A stretch of DNA of 53,575 nucleotides from an uncultured Oscillospiraceae bacterium (GTDB taxonomy: Bacteria > Bacillota > Clostridia > Oscillospirales > Oscillospiraceae). The stretch lies in NCBI GenBank assembly GCA_934591895.1, contig CAKTPP010000011.1, positions 1 through 53,575 on the forward strand, in the 5' to 3' direction. Below are positions 36,549 to 45,587 of the stretch, in pieces; within the stretch, counting starts at the first letter, position 1; every line of letters begins with the position of its first letter. A model generated the notes under the pieces. The model was not told the DNA's origin, ran no database searches, and saw nothing but the letters and a program-made list of their open reading frames with translations. The position numbers were made by a program, and so were the translations under genes.

Positions 36549-38893
36549 CAGCTGCGCACCTCCACCTTTACCGCCAGCGCGGTCATGTCGTCCCCGCGCC
36601 CGTATTCACGGATCGCAGCACGCACGACGCTGCCTGCGAGCGTCTTCATATCTCCGTCATCAAAATCGTTAAGCAGCCGCCGCAGCCAGAGATCCTGCCC
36701 GTCGGACACGACGCCGTCGCTTGCGATCACGGCAACACTCCCTGGCTTGAGATGCATGTGCAGCTCGTCGGGCGCTTTCCCGCTCTCCTGCTCGAGACCT
36801 GGCGCAAACGACGTGCAGCGCAGCTTTTTGAGCGCACCGCCGGATTTCACATACGTCGGCGCTGCGCCGTACTTATAAAAATCCGCCTGACCGGTAAACA
36901 GATTCATGCACATGAGATCCACCGTGGCATAGCCCCAGTTTTCCCCGTCGCGCAGCAGCATGGCCGAATTCAGAAGCTTCATGGCCAGCGCCGGACTGAC
37001 GCCGGAGCGCAGGAACTCTTCCAGCATGCCGACCGTGCCGATGCTGCCGTCGGCCGCCGGTTCTCCGCAGCCCATACCGTCGGACAGGATCACGCACAGC
37101 TGTCCAGCGTCCGTCTTGAAATACGTGCCGCGGTCACCGGAGACCGTCTCGCCTTTTTTGCGCATGGACGCAATGCCGACCGAGACTGCCAGCGGCTCCG
37201 CCTCCAAAAGGAGCAGGCTGTTGTCCCGCTCGGAGTTTTCCGGCATGCACAGGCGCACGCCGAGCGCCGCCGAGAGCTTGTCAAGATAATCCGGCAGCTC
37301 AAGCAGCGGGCGCAGATAGCGGCTGTCGATCGTCACGCGCAGCCGCCCCGTGCTCTCGCGGAAAACTGCGGCATCGGCCTCCACGCCGATCGTGCGCAGG
37401 TAACGGATGAGGCGCTGCTCTGCGAGCGGGTCGGCGCCATAGCTGCTGTCCAGTTCCCGCGACACATTCGTGAGCACCTGTGCAAAGTCGGCATACTGCT
37501 GCCAGAGCACGGTACGGTTTTCCTGCAGGGTCTCCTGCATCCGCTGGCGATAAGCGCGCAGACGCAGCTCGCCGTTGACGACCTCTGTGTATTCATGCAG
37601 ATAGACACAGCGGTCACGGAAATACGGCGGGAAGTCCTCCGGCAGCAGGCGGCCGCGCGTTTGGATATGCAGCGTTGCATCGTTCATGATGTTGAGCGTG
37701 TCGAACGCCCGGCGCGTCCAGCACTCCTGCTGCAGCTTGCACCGGCAGCAGACGCGGTCGGCCGCGCGGTCAAAGATCTTGGCGGCGTCGGCGTCGTTTT
37801 CCGCAGCTGCAGCCGCATGAGACGCGGTGTCGTGCAGCTGCTGGTACGCGTGCGCCATGCCGCCAACGCGCCCGGCTACATACCGGCGCAGGCCGGATTC
37901 GCCGCTCCCTGCGCGCATCGGCTGCAAGAATGCGCCGACCGCGACCACGAATTTCTTCGGCAGCACGAGAAATGCGCCGACGGCGAGCAGCAGCTCAGCG
38001 CTCGCCCCGATGCGCAGCGACGGGAGCGGGACGCAAAACAGTGCCGCCAGATACGCCGCCGCAAACGCACACAGATAAAATCCGCGCCGGTGCCTGCAAA
38101 ACTGTCCCGACAGCAGTCCGGACGCGGCGTACACCACCGAGAACAGAACGCCGGCTCCGGCAGCCACATCCATGGCGATGCCGAGGATCACACCGGCTGC
38201 CGCCCCGCACAGCGCGCCGCCCGTGCCGCTGAGTACGAGCAGGATGAGCACCGAGAGCGCTCTGCCGACCGAGAGCGTGTCAAACAGCAGCAGATTATTC
38301 ACGCCCATGAGCAGACACGCGAGCAAAAACGCCGCCGAGACATTGCGGCAGATCTCGGCATTGGCCGTGCTCGGCTCCTGCGCGCGCAGCAGGTCGTCAA
38401 AGCCATAAGCCGCTCCCGCACAGAGAAGCAGAAACAATGCCATGCGCGATATCAGCAGCAGCGACACGCCGCCTGTGAGCAGATACAGCACCAGCCGCGT
38501 CGGTATGTAGGCCGCCGCGGAGACGAGCGGCGGATACCAGCGCGTCTGCACAAACGGACGGCTGCGCAGAAAATACGCGCTCAGAAACGTCAGGCAGCAG
38601 CCGGCCGCAAGCTGCGTGCCGGACGCGACGCCGAAGGCGGCGAAGTATCCGATCGCGCACCCGGCAAGGCACAGTGCGCCGCCGGAGCCGTAGCCCATCG
38701 CGGCCAAAAATGCCAGGCCGAAAGGCGCCGGCGACCCCGCGATGTGCGCCGTCGACAAAATGAGTCCGAGCGCGAAGCTCACGAGCATTCCGACCCATTT
38801 GGCATTGTCGCTTGCCGGCAGCAGCCCCATCGGACTCAACAGTGTTCCGGGCGCACGCACGGGGCGGTCACGCCCTGCGATCCTGACATTCAT
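36548..38893 (-). CDS. spoIIE: Stage II sporulation protein E (PP2C phosphatase)
   Basis: A membrane-bound serine phosphatase that dephosphorylates SpoIIAA to activate sigma-F in the forespore. It has 781 residues with about ten hydrophobic segments in the first roughly 300, a central coiled region with a CCRCKLQQECW cysteine motif, and a C-terminal PP2C domain (about 560-781) with metal residues in LSDGMGCG and VIASDGVVSDG. RBS AGGAGGAAGCACT precedes ATG 38893. The promoter has sigma-A boxes separated by 21 bases, the arrangement of Spo0A-dependent promoters. Confidence 0.95.
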   Translation of the reverse strand: MNVRIAGRDRPVRAPGTLLSPMGLLPASDNAKWVGMLVSFALGLILSTAHIAGSPAPFGLAFLAAMGYGSGGALCLAGCAIGYFAAFGVASGTQLAAGCCLTFLSAYFLRSRPFVQTRWYPPLVSAAAYIPTRLVLYLLTGGVSLLLISRMALFLLLCAGAAYGFDDLLRAQEPSTANAEICRNVSAAFLLACLLMGVNNLLLFDTLSVGRALSVLILLVLSGTGGALCGAAAGVILGIAMDVAAGAGVLFSVVYAASGLLSGQFCRHRRGFYLCAFAAAYLAALFCVPLPSLRIGASAELLLAVGAFLVLPKKFVVAVGAFLQPMRAGSGESGLRRYVAGRVGGMAHAYQQLHDTASHAAAAAENDADAAKIFDRAADRVCCRCKLQQECWTRRAFDTLNIMNDATLHIQTRGRLLPEDFPPYFRDRCVYLHEYTEVVNGELRLRAYRQRMQETLQENRTVLWQQYADFAQVLTNVSRELDSSYGADPLAEQRLIRYLRTIGVEADAAVFRESTGRLRVTIDSRYLRPLLELPDYLDKLSAALGVRLCMPENSERDNSLLLLEAEPLAVSVGIASMRKKGETVSGDRGTYFKTDAGQLCVILSDGMGCGEPAADGSIGTVGMLEEFLRSGVSPALAMKLLNSAMLLRDGENWGYATVDLMCMNLFTGQADFYKYGAAPTYVKSGGALKKLRCTSFAPGLEQESGKAPDELHMHLKPGSVAVIASDGVVSDGQDLWLRRLLNDFDDGDMKTLAGSVVRAAIREYGRGDDMTALAVKVEVRS

Positions 38894-38927
38894 AGTGCTT
38901 CCTCCTGACGCAAATTAGTTTACATAA

Positions 38928-38975
38928 ATTATAGATTTATTTTGTTATGAAAACTGTCAATCCGCGCTGTCGCAA
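38928..38975 (-). promoter_or_regulatory. Spo0A-type sigma-A promoter of spoIIE, 21-base spacer
   Basis: Minus strand: perfect TTGACA (38955-38960), 21 bases, perfect TATAAT (38928-38933). A TGTCGCA at 38969-38975 matches the 0A-box core TGNCGAA at 6 of 7 positions. Bacillus subtilis spoIIE and spoIIG have the same over-long spacing. Confidence 0.75.
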
Positions 38976-39014
38976 AGGATATCTTTGTACGGGAAGCCTT
39001 TATATTTGGACGCA

Positions 39015-39047
39015 AAAAAGCTGCCGGAACAGTTCCGACAGCTTTTT
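39015..39047 (-). terminator. Terminator after murC
   Basis: AAAAAGCTG plus CGGAA pairing with its complement, one mismatch, 3-base loop; ends in TTTTT. About 25 bases past the murC stop. Confidence 0.85.
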
Positions 39048-39071
39048 ATCCGATTCGTTTTTCTCTCAGTA

Positions 39072-40457
39072 TCACGTTTCCGCATCCGACTGCTGCAGCA
39101 GATGCTCGCCGATGCGAAACACGTCGCCGGCGCCCACGGTCAGAATGATGTCGCCCGGCCGGGCGATGCTGCGCAGCTCACGCTCGATCTCCGCGAAGGT
39201 CGGGTAAAACTTTGCGCCCGGGATCTTTTCCGCCAGATCGGCGGAAGAAATGCCGATGGTGTTCTTCTCGCGCGCGGCATAGATCTCCGCCAGATATACG
39301 ATCGTCGGCCGGCGCAGCTGCTCGGCAAACTCATTGAAGAACTTGGAGGTGCGGCTGTAGGTGTGCGGCTGGAACACAACGATCGAGCGCTGATAGTTGA
39401 GCGTATCAACGGCATCCAGCAGCGCGCGCAGCTCGCTCGGATGGTGCGCATAGTCGTCGTACAGATCCGCTCCCCGGAACTTGCCCTTATAATCAAAGCG
39501 GCGTCCGGCGCCCTCAAAGCCGGCAAGACCGTACTTGACGGCGTTCGGGCCGACACCGAGCACGATGGCCGCGGCCGTAGCCGCGAGTGCATTGCGCACG
39601 TTGTGAATGCCGGGAACATGGAGCGTCACGCGGGCAAAATGATTTCCACGGTAATAAATATCAAACTCGGACACCGAGCCGCGGTGCACGATGTTCTGCG
39701 CATACACATCCGCCTTCGGGTTCAGGCCGAAGGTGATGACCTTTCGCTCGATGCCGCGCAGCGCGTCCATGGTGTTGGCATCGTCATAATTCACGATCAC
39801 GGTGCCGGTCTCCGCCGGGACACGCTCGGCAAAGCGCCGGAAGGAGCGCTTGATGTCCTCAAGATCCTTGAAGAAGTCCAGATGATCCGCCTCGATGTTC
39901 AAAACGACGGCGATCGTCGGGTTGAGAGCCAAAAACGAGTTATAATACTCGCACGATTCCATGATGATCGTGTTGCCCTTGCCGACGCGGTGGCAGGCCT
40001 TCAGCAGCGGCAGCGTGCCGCCGATCATGACGGTCGGGTCTTTTTCCGCCGCCATCATGATGTGCGTGCACATGGACGTCGTGGTCGTCTTGCCGTGCGT
40101 ACCGGAAATGCACAGCGCATTCTGATAGCCGCGCATGAGCGCGCCCCACGCCTGTGTACGCTCAAAGACCGGGATGCCGCGGCGATGCGCCTCGTGCACC
40201 TCCGGATTATCGTCGTGCACGGCAGCCGTGCGGATCACAAAAGAAATGTCATCCGTGACGTTGTCCGCGCTGTGGCCGATGTGGATCGGGATGCCGCGCT
40301 CACGCAGCGTGAGCGTGTTGCTGCTCTCTGCCATATCCGAGCCGCGGATGTCAAGTCCGGCATCGTGCAGCACCTCCGCCAGCGGCGACATGGACACGCC
40401 GCCGATACCGATCAGCAGGCCGGTTTTTCCGGGAACGAGATAATTCTTAAAATCCAT
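39072..40457 (-). CDS. murC: UDP-N-acetylmuramate--L-alanine ligase
   Basis: ATP-dependent addition of L-alanine to UDP-MurNAc, the first amino acid of the peptidoglycan stem. It has an N-terminal Rossmann domain (GIGGVSMSPLAEVL), the ATP-binding motif SGTHGKTTTT (about residue 110) and the C-terminal ligase domain (YDDYAHHPSEL). The length of 461 residues is standard. It is monocistronic with its own promoter and terminator. Confidence 0.97.
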   Translation of the reverse strand: MDFKNYLVPGKTGLLIGIGGVSMSPLAEVLHDAGLDIRGSDMAESSNTLTLRERGIPIHIGHSADNVTDDISFVIRTAAVHDDNPEVHEAHRRGIPVFERTQAWGALMRGYQNALCISGTHGKTTTTSMCTHIMMAAEKDPTVMIGGTLPLLKACHRVGKGNTIIMESCEYYNSFLALNPTIAVVLNIEADHLDFFKDLEDIKRSFRRFAERVPAETGTVIVNYDDANTMDALRGIERKVITFGLNPKADVYAQNIVHRGSVSEFDIYYRGNHFARVTLHVPGIHNVRNALAATAAAIVLGVGPNAVKYGLAGFEGAGRRFDYKGKFRGADLYDDYAHHPSELRALLDAVDTLNYQRSIVVFQPHTYSRTSKFFNEFAEQLRRPTIVYLAEIYAAREKNTIGISSADLAEKIPGAKFYPTFAEIERELRSIARPGDIILTVGAGDVFRIGEHLLQQSDAET

Positions 40458-40546
40458 TCAAAGCACCAAATTTCATAAAAATATCGTGACGTCCGGTGCG
40501 GCGGGACATGCTCGCGCGGCGCGGACAAGTTACAGACAGGTTACAG

Positions 40547-40596
40547 TTGTCAATTACATACCGCAGTATTATAATACGATTGCTGATACATTACAA
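40547..40596. promoter_or_regulatory. Overlapping divergent promoters of murC and the uracil-DNA glycosylase gene
   Basis: Plus: TTGTCA (40547-40552), 17 bases, TATAAT (40570-40575). Minus: TTGTAA (40591-40596), 17 bases, TATAAT (40568-40573). The two -10 boxes share the perfect 12-base palindrome GTATTATAATAC (40566-40577). Confidence 0.7.
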
Positions 40597-40660
40597 TAGA
40601 TTTTTGACGAACCGGCCGCAAAAAAGCCCGTTCGTTCAGACAAAAAAGGAGCAAAAACGG

Positions 40661-41239
40661 ATGAACGAAGCATGGAAAGAGCTCAAGCAGGCGTGCGCGC
40701 AGTGTCGGCGCTGCGAACTCGGCGAGACGCGGCACAGGCTCGTATTCGGCGACGGGGCGGAAAATGCGCGCATCATGCTCATCGGTGAAGGTCCCGGCGA
40801 GCAGGAGGACCGGCAGGGCGTGCCGTTTGTCGGTCCGGCCGGAAAGCTGCTCGACGACATGCTGGAGATGATCTATCTGGACCGCACCAAGGTCTACATC
40901 GCCAACATCGTCAAATGCCGCCCGCCGCACAACCGCGACCCACAGTTTGCCGAGCAGAAATGCTGCAGCGAATGGCTGCAGCGGCAGATCGGGCTTGTCG
41001 ATCCGGCGCTCATCGTCTGCCTCGGCCGCATCGCCGCGACGGCACTCATCAAGGACCCGTTTCGCATCACGCGCGAGCACGGGCAGTGGTTTGATGTGAA
41101 CGGCCGCCGCTGTATGGCGATCTATCACCCCTCTGCCCTGCTGCGCGACCCGAGCAAGCGCCCCGAGACGTTTGTCGACCTCAAGGCTCTGCAGCGCGAG
41201 ATCTATGCGCGCTGTCCGGAGGTGTATCCCGATGCCTGA
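40661..41239 (+). CDS. Family 4 uracil-DNA glycosylase (iron-sulfur type)
   Basis: Removes uracil from DNA. Its 192 residues show the family 4 iron-sulfur cysteines (CAQCRRC near the N-terminus, then KCRPPHNRDP and CCSEWL), the active-site motif GEGPGEQEDRQGVPFVGPAG and the C-terminal HPSALLR. ATG 40661 has AGGAG 9 bases upstream; the frame to 40496 is not used. It overlaps the acetyltransferase gene by 8 bases. Confidence 0.93.
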   Translation: MNEAWKELKQACAQCRRCELGETRHRLVFGDGAENARIMLIGEGPGEQEDRQGVPFVGPAGKLLDDMLEMIYLDRTKVYIANIVKCRPPHNRDPQFAEQKCCSEWLQRQIGLVDPALIVCLGRIAATALIKDPFRITREHGQWFDVNGRRCMAIYHPSALLRDPSKRPETFVDLKALQREIYARCPEVYPDA

Positions 41240-42050
41240 CACGCAGATCCGGCGCGCAGCGCCGGCTGACCTCCCGTCGCTGACCCGGCTCTGGCAGACC
41301 GCCTTTGGCGACCCGCCGGAGCTGATCGCGCGGTTTTACCGCCGCTTCCCGCCGGAGACGGCCGCGTGGGTGGTCGAGGCTGACGGCCGCGCCGTCACGG
41401 CGGCGCACCTGCTGGAGGGGCGTCTGCACATGGCGGACGGCAGCGTCTTGCCCTGCGCCTACGTATATGCGGTCTCGACCGACCCTGCATGTCAGGGAAA
41501 CGGCTATGCCTCGGCACTGATGCGCCGCTTTGCAGCGGATGCGGATGCGAGCGGCTGCGTGCTCTACACGCTCCCGGCGGAGGCGTCGCTGTATGGTTGG
41601 TATCAGACGGTCATGGGCACAACGCAGACCGCGCGCGGCGAGCGGCTGCGCATCGTCCGGCAGCAAACAGCCGCCGCTTTTCCGGATGTTGCCCGCATCA
41701 GCGCGCCGGAATATGCGGCGCTTCGGGCGCAGCTGCTGCAGGGGCAGACATATGCGCAGCCGTGCGCTGCACTGCTGGATTTTCAGGCCGACCTGTGCGC
41801 CATGAGCGGCGGCGCACTCGTGCGCACCGGCGGCGGCTGTGCCGTTGTGGAGCGGGACGGCGACACGCTGATCATCAAGGAGCTGCTGGGTGCGGACGCA
41901 GAGCCTGCCGTGCAGGCGCTGCTTGCAGCCTTTGATGCGCAGCAGGCGCAGCTGTCTCTCCGGAACCCAAACGGCACGCAGCAGCTGGCGGCATATCGGC
42001 CGTTTTCCCGCGATCCAGCGGATGCATACTGGGGGCTCTATCTTGACTGA
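41232..42050 (+). CDS. GNAT family N-acetyltransferase
   Basis: A 272-residue protein with an N-terminal GNAT domain: the acetyl-CoA pyrophosphate-binding loop is in AYVYAVSTDPACQGNGYASAL (second half), preceded by AVTAAHLLEGRL. The C-terminal half (about residues 150-272) is a second domain reminiscent of Eis-type enhanced acetyltransferases, but the match is weak. ATG 41232 has GGAGGTG upstream and overlaps the glycosylase stop. The acceptor substrate is unknown. Confidence 0.82.
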   Translation: MPDTQIRRAAPADLPSLTRLWQTAFGDPPELIARFYRRFPPETAAWVVEADGRAVTAAHLLEGRLHMADGSVLPCAYVYAVSTDPACQGNGYASALMRRFAADADASGCVLYTLPAEASLYGWYQTVMGTTQTARGERLRIVRQQTAAAFPDVARISAPEYAALRAQLLQGQTYAQPCAALLDFQADLCAMSGGALVRTGGGCAVVERDGDTLIIKELLGADAEPAVQALLAAFDAQQAQLSLRNPNGTQQLAAYRPFSRDPADAYWGLYLD

Positions 42051-42171
42051 GCAAAAACTTCATGGATCGGTAATCATTTTCCACTTGTTTGCGTAATATT
42101 TTCCCGCTATTCTTATCTATAGAAGCAAGCAATCGATTTTCTTTTTTCCTCATCCACAACAAACAAAACAG

Positions 42172-42209
42172 AGCGAAGCGGCACAGAAGCAATTCTGTGC
42201 CGCTTTGCT
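42172..42209 (+). terminator. Terminator after the acetyltransferase gene
   Basis: A 17-bp stem with one G-T pair (AGCGAAGCGGCACAGAA and its complement) around GCAA, followed by TGCCGTTTTCCTTTT. Confidence 0.8.
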
Positions 42210-42341
42210 TGCCGTTTTCCTTTTCGGACAGCAAGGGAGATCTTGTCCGGTTACTGAACAAAGTACACAAATACTGTGAAAAACTCACGTAAAAATAACG
42301 AAATTTAAACAAAAGAAATCCCCCTTGACGGGATATTTTGT

Positions 42342-42370
42342 TTGACAATTAACAGCAAAACCGTTATACT
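42342..42370 (+). promoter_or_regulatory. Strong sigma-A promoter of the dehydratase operon
   Basis: TTGACA (42342-42347), 17 bases, TATACT (42365-42370). Confidence 0.82.
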
Positions 42371-42516
42371 CCAATTGTATGAACAGATAGCCGTATTGAC
42401 GAAGCTGTCCGGTCGGCGCGCATATGACCGTACATTTTTGTCCGTGATCAAATTTCGGCTTTCCGGTTCATACAATGTCTGTTGTTGAATGCGAAAAACT
42501 TTAAGGGGGCTTGCAC

Positions 42517-43704
42517 ATGAGAGACTTGAAACACCTGATCGCATTTGAAGACCTGCTCCAGGAGGCCAACAACCAGTTGGTCCGGCAAGGAAAGGCAGAC
42601 GGTAAGAAGGCATTTGGTTACACTTGCTACTTCATGCCGGAAGTTCTGCTCGACCTGCCCGGATGCTTTGCTGTCCGCCTGAGAGCACCGAGATGCTCAT
42701 CTCCGGACATCGCTACCTATTACATGTCCAGCCGCACCTGCCACTACGGCCGCAGCCTCTTCGAGCGCGCACTCGAAGGCGGCTACAACTTCCTGGACGC
42801 TCAGTTCGGCACCGAGACCTGCACGGTCACCTGCCGCTTCCAGGAGCACCTCGGCTACATGGACGTCATCCAGAATCCGGACTTCTTTGTGACGTTCACC
42901 GACGTACCGTTCAAGAAAAACCAGAACAGCATCGTCCACTATGAGGGTCAGCTTCAGGCGCACGTTCTCGATCCGATGCACGAGAAGTACGGCATCGACA
43001 TCTCCGACGAGGCGCTCATGAAGGCGATCGAGCTGCACAACGAGGTCAGCGCCGTCATCAATGAGATCGGCGATTACCGCAAGCTCGATAACCCGACCAT
43101 CACCGGCTACGAGTTCCATGTCATCCAGCTCTGCTCTCAGGTCTGCCCGAAGGATCTGATCCTCCCCATGCTGAAGGAAACGGCCAAGGAGCTCAAGACC
43201 CGCAAGCCCGATAAGAAGAACCCGTTCCGCTGCAAGGTCGTTCTGGCCGGCTCCGAGAACGATGACCCCGAGTTCACCAAGCTGATCGAAGGCTGCGGTG
43301 CCGAGGTCGTCTGCGACCGTTACTGCTACGGCGCCGTGGAGTCTCGCGCGCCCATCGAGATCAAGGAAGGCGAGAAGCCGCTGACCGCGATCGCCCGCCA
43401 CTACCTTGAGACCAGCAACTGCCCGCGCTTCATGCCGCAGGATGTCATGCGTGAGCGCAAGCAGCGTCTGGCTGATCTCGCCAAGGAATATCACGCCGAC
43501 GGCATCATCGTTGCGTCCAACAAGTTCTGCGAGTACTGGAGCTACGAGCGCACGATCGACACCGTCGTTCTGCCGCGCGACTTCGGTTACCCGGTCTGCT
43601 CGATCGAGAAGGAGTACATCAACGCCGCCTCCGGCCAGCTGCGTACCCGCTTCCAGGCCTTCGTCGAAAGCATCGAAATCAAGAAGATTCAGGAGGGCAA
43701 ATAA
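42517..43704 (+). CDS. 2-hydroxyacyl-CoA dehydratase, smaller subunit (HgdB/FldC-like)
   Basis: One of two iron-sulfur subunits of a radical 2-hydroxyacyl-CoA dehydratase, which removes water from a 2-hydroxyacyl-CoA to give the enoyl-CoA in amino-acid fermentation. It shows the family pattern GYTCYFMPEVLLDLPG, SSRTCHYGRS, the ETCTVTC cluster region and a later SNKFCEYW. It has 395 residues. ATG 42517 has AAGGGGG upstream; a TTG at 42511 is an alternative. Its stop overlaps the next start by one base (TAATG). Codon use is strongly biased to C/G-ending codons, as expected for high expression. The substrate cannot be told. Confidence 0.9.
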   Translation: MRDLKHLIAFEDLLQEANNQLVRQGKADGKKAFGYTCYFMPEVLLDLPGCFAVRLRAPRCSSPDIATYYMSSRTCHYGRSLFERALEGGYNFLDAQFGTETCTVTCRFQEHLGYMDVIQNPDFFVTFTDVPFKKNQNSIVHYEGQLQAHVLDPMHEKYGIDISDEALMKAIELHNEVSAVINEIGDYRKLDNPTITGYEFHVIQLCSQVCPKDLILPMLKETAKELKTRKPDKKNPFRCKVVLAGSENDDPEFTKLIEGCGAEVVCDRYCYGAVESRAPIEIKEGEKPLTAIARHYLETSNCPRFMPQDVMRERKQRLADLAKEYHADGIIVASNKFCEYWSYERTIDTVVLPRDFGYPVCSIEKEYINAASGQLRTRFQAFVESIEIKKIQEGK

Positions 43705-45305
43705 TGAATTACGATATGAAAACCCTTGCCCGTGATTTCTGGTACGGCAAACCCCATCAGGAACGCCGTCTGGGCGACCTTTACATTGACAAGACCGGTC
43801 TGTATAAGCACAGAGAGTGGCGTGGTTTCAAAGACACCATGTACTACTTCTACAATATCTGGATCTACAACTACGTGCACATGGTCACCGATGTCGTCCG
43901 CTACGGCGGCCTCATCAACTTCGCCAAGGGCGTGTGGCGCTACCGCTGGGTCGGCCAGACCTACCTGCCGGTTCTCCACTGGTTTGACCGCGGCATGGAA
44001 GGCATGCGCGGCGAGGCGCTGAAGGCCTCCGCATGGCACTACCGCGCCATGGTCAACGCGACTATCTTCCAGTTCCAGCGCATGTTCTCCTCCGACGCCA
44101 ACCTCCACGGCGGCAAGAGAAACTACAGATGGCACCACAACGTGGCGCACAACGAGACCGTCTGGGGCGGCGTGTTCTATCCCTGGCACGGCAAGCTGAC
44201 AAATGTCCCGATGGAGATGATCCCGTACTTCGTCACCTGCCACGTCAACAGCCACACCGTTCTCAACTACATCGATGCGGTGCAGTCCATCGGCCTGCCG
44301 GGCGATCCGTGCCCGATGTGCCAGGCGGAAGCCGGCCTGTTCGTCCTCGACGACATGCCCGACTACGCGCCGATCGTTGTCACCTCCAACGAGGCCTGCG
44401 ACGCTTCCGTCGCTACCTCCATCCTGCAGGACTGGTTCCTCGACAAGCCGCTGTTCGCCATGCCGCAGCCGATGCAATTCGATGATCCGCTGCTCAAGAA
44501 GCATTGCCGCGACGAGATCGAGCAGTGCTGGAAGTTCGTTGAGGAACAGACCGGCATCCCGTTTGACTGGAACGCGCTGGTCAAGTGCATTGAGTCCCAG
44601 AACGAGCTGCAGAAGTTCGAGTGGGAGAAGTGGGATGTCGCCGCAAAGACCGACTACTATCCGGTCAACGGCGTTGCACAGGCTCTGTACCGTATCTACC
44701 AGTCTCAGCTCGGCGACCTGCCGGTCTGGCACGAGGTCGACGGTCACGTGCGCAAGATCCTCAACAAGTGCGTCAGAAAGAAGATCAACAGCTTCCCCGA
44801 GACCCGCCACAGAGTGCTGGCATGGTCCTGCGCGCCGCTGTACTACTCCAACTGGTGCACCTGGGCGTATAACTGCTGGGGTCTGAACACCGTCATGAAC
44901 ATGGACTCCCTGATGTTCAACATGACCATCCGCACCGACAGCTACGACCACTGCCTGGACGATATGGCACAGTACCATATGTGGGCTCCGATGCGCCGTA
45001 TGGCGGTCGGCGGCATGCACCACATCTTCGAGTGCTGGAAGTACATGGAGGAGTTCAACTGCGACATGGTCATGATGTACGACCAGCTGCAGTGCAAGGG
45101 CATGCAGGGCGTGCACGGTCTGTTCGAGGACGAGTTCCGTGAGAGAAACATTCACGCCATCTGGATGCCGCACGCGCTGCCGGACAGCCGTACCGTGTCC
45201 CGTATGGAGATCCGCCAGATCGTCAACGACTACATGACCACCGTCATGCACGAGGAGCCTCTCGATCCGACGCTGCTTGAGTTTGACGACTCCATGACTT
45301 GGTAA
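43704..45305 (+). CDS. 2-hydroxyacyl-CoA dehydratase, large subunit (533 residues)
   Basis: The partner subunit, with cysteines in GDPCPMCQAEAG, SNEACDASVATS and SCAPLYYSNWCTWAYNCWG. At 533 residues it exceeds HgdA-type subunits (about 480). The added part is largely in the first 130 residues, rich in Trp and Tyr (YYFYNIWIYNYVHMVTDVVR and YRWVGQTYLPVLHWFDRG). RBS AGGAGGGCAAATA precedes ATG 43704. Gene order and co-directionality leave little doubt it forms a heterodimer with the preceding gene product. It may belong to an uncharacterised branch of the family. Confidence 0.85.
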   Translation: MNYDMKTLARDFWYGKPHQERRLGDLYIDKTGLYKHREWRGFKDTMYYFYNIWIYNYVHMVTDVVRYGGLINFAKGVWRYRWVGQTYLPVLHWFDRGMEGMRGEALKASAWHYRAMVNATIFQFQRMFSSDANLHGGKRNYRWHHNVAHNETVWGGVFYPWHGKLTNVPMEMIPYFVTCHVNSHTVLNYIDAVQSIGLPGDPCPMCQAEAGLFVLDDMPDYAPIVVTSNEACDASVATSILQDWFLDKPLFAMPQPMQFDDPLLKKHCRDEIEQCWKFVEEQTGIPFDWNALVKCIESQNELQKFEWEKWDVAAKTDYYPVNGVAQALYRIYQSQLGDLPVWHEVDGHVRKILNKCVRKKINSFPETRHRVLAWSCAPLYYSNWCTWAYNCWGLNTVMNMDSLMFNMTIRTDSYDHCLDDMAQYHMWAPMRRMAVGGMHHIFECWKYMEEFNCDMVMMYDQLQCKGMQGVHGLFEDEFRERNIHAIWMPHALPDSRTVSRMEIRQIVNDYMTTVMHEEPLDPTLLEFDDSMTW

Positions 45306-45322
45306 TTGAAGGAGGAAACGAT

Positions 45323-45529
45323 ATGAAAGCAAAAGTTCTGAAAGCTCTTCTCATGGCGCTCGGCGTCAATGCCGCGCTGTTTGCCGTTTTCTTCTTTGAT
45401 CTGGACGGCAAGCTCCTGTTCTACGTGGTCGAGCCCACCCTCAAAAAACATTACGACAACATGCCGCGCCGCGACATGACCAAGATGCCGTATGAGATGA
45501 ACAAGCCGAACTACGAGTACAACGTCTGA
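45323..45529 (+). CDS. 68-residue membrane protein in the dehydratase operon, function unknown
   Basis: A small protein with an N-terminal hydrophobic helix (LLMALGVNAALFAVFFF, about residues 9-25) and a charged, Pro/Tyr-rich tail (KKHYDNMPRRDMTKMPYEMN). I do not recognise the family. RBS GAAGGAGGAAACGAT is excellent, and the gene sits tightly between the dehydratase and activase genes, so it is very likely expressed with them. It could anchor the complex to the membrane or link it to an electron carrier; that is a guess. Confidence 0.72.
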   Translation: MKAKVLKALLMALGVNAALFAVFFFDLDGKLLFYVVEPTLKKHYDNMPRRDMTKMPYEMNKPNYEYNV

Positions 45530-45587
45530 TAGAAACCGTATTCCAAAAACATAGATATAACAGGATAACAGGAGGAAAAGTAATACC

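Larger units (their letters stand above)
42051..42516 (+). other. Intergenic region before the dehydratase operon
   Basis: 466 bases without a gene. It holds the acetyltransferase terminator (42172-42209), an A+T-rich stretch with nothing recognised (42210-42341), a strong promoter (42342-42370) and a leader of about 140 bases. No riboswitch of a known class was recognised in the leader. Confidence 0.7.

Noticed and set aside
36461..38908. An 815-codon plus-strand frame opposite spoIIE
   Set aside because: Antisense of a clear spoIIE gene; the composition is Arg/Gln/His-rich with no domain.
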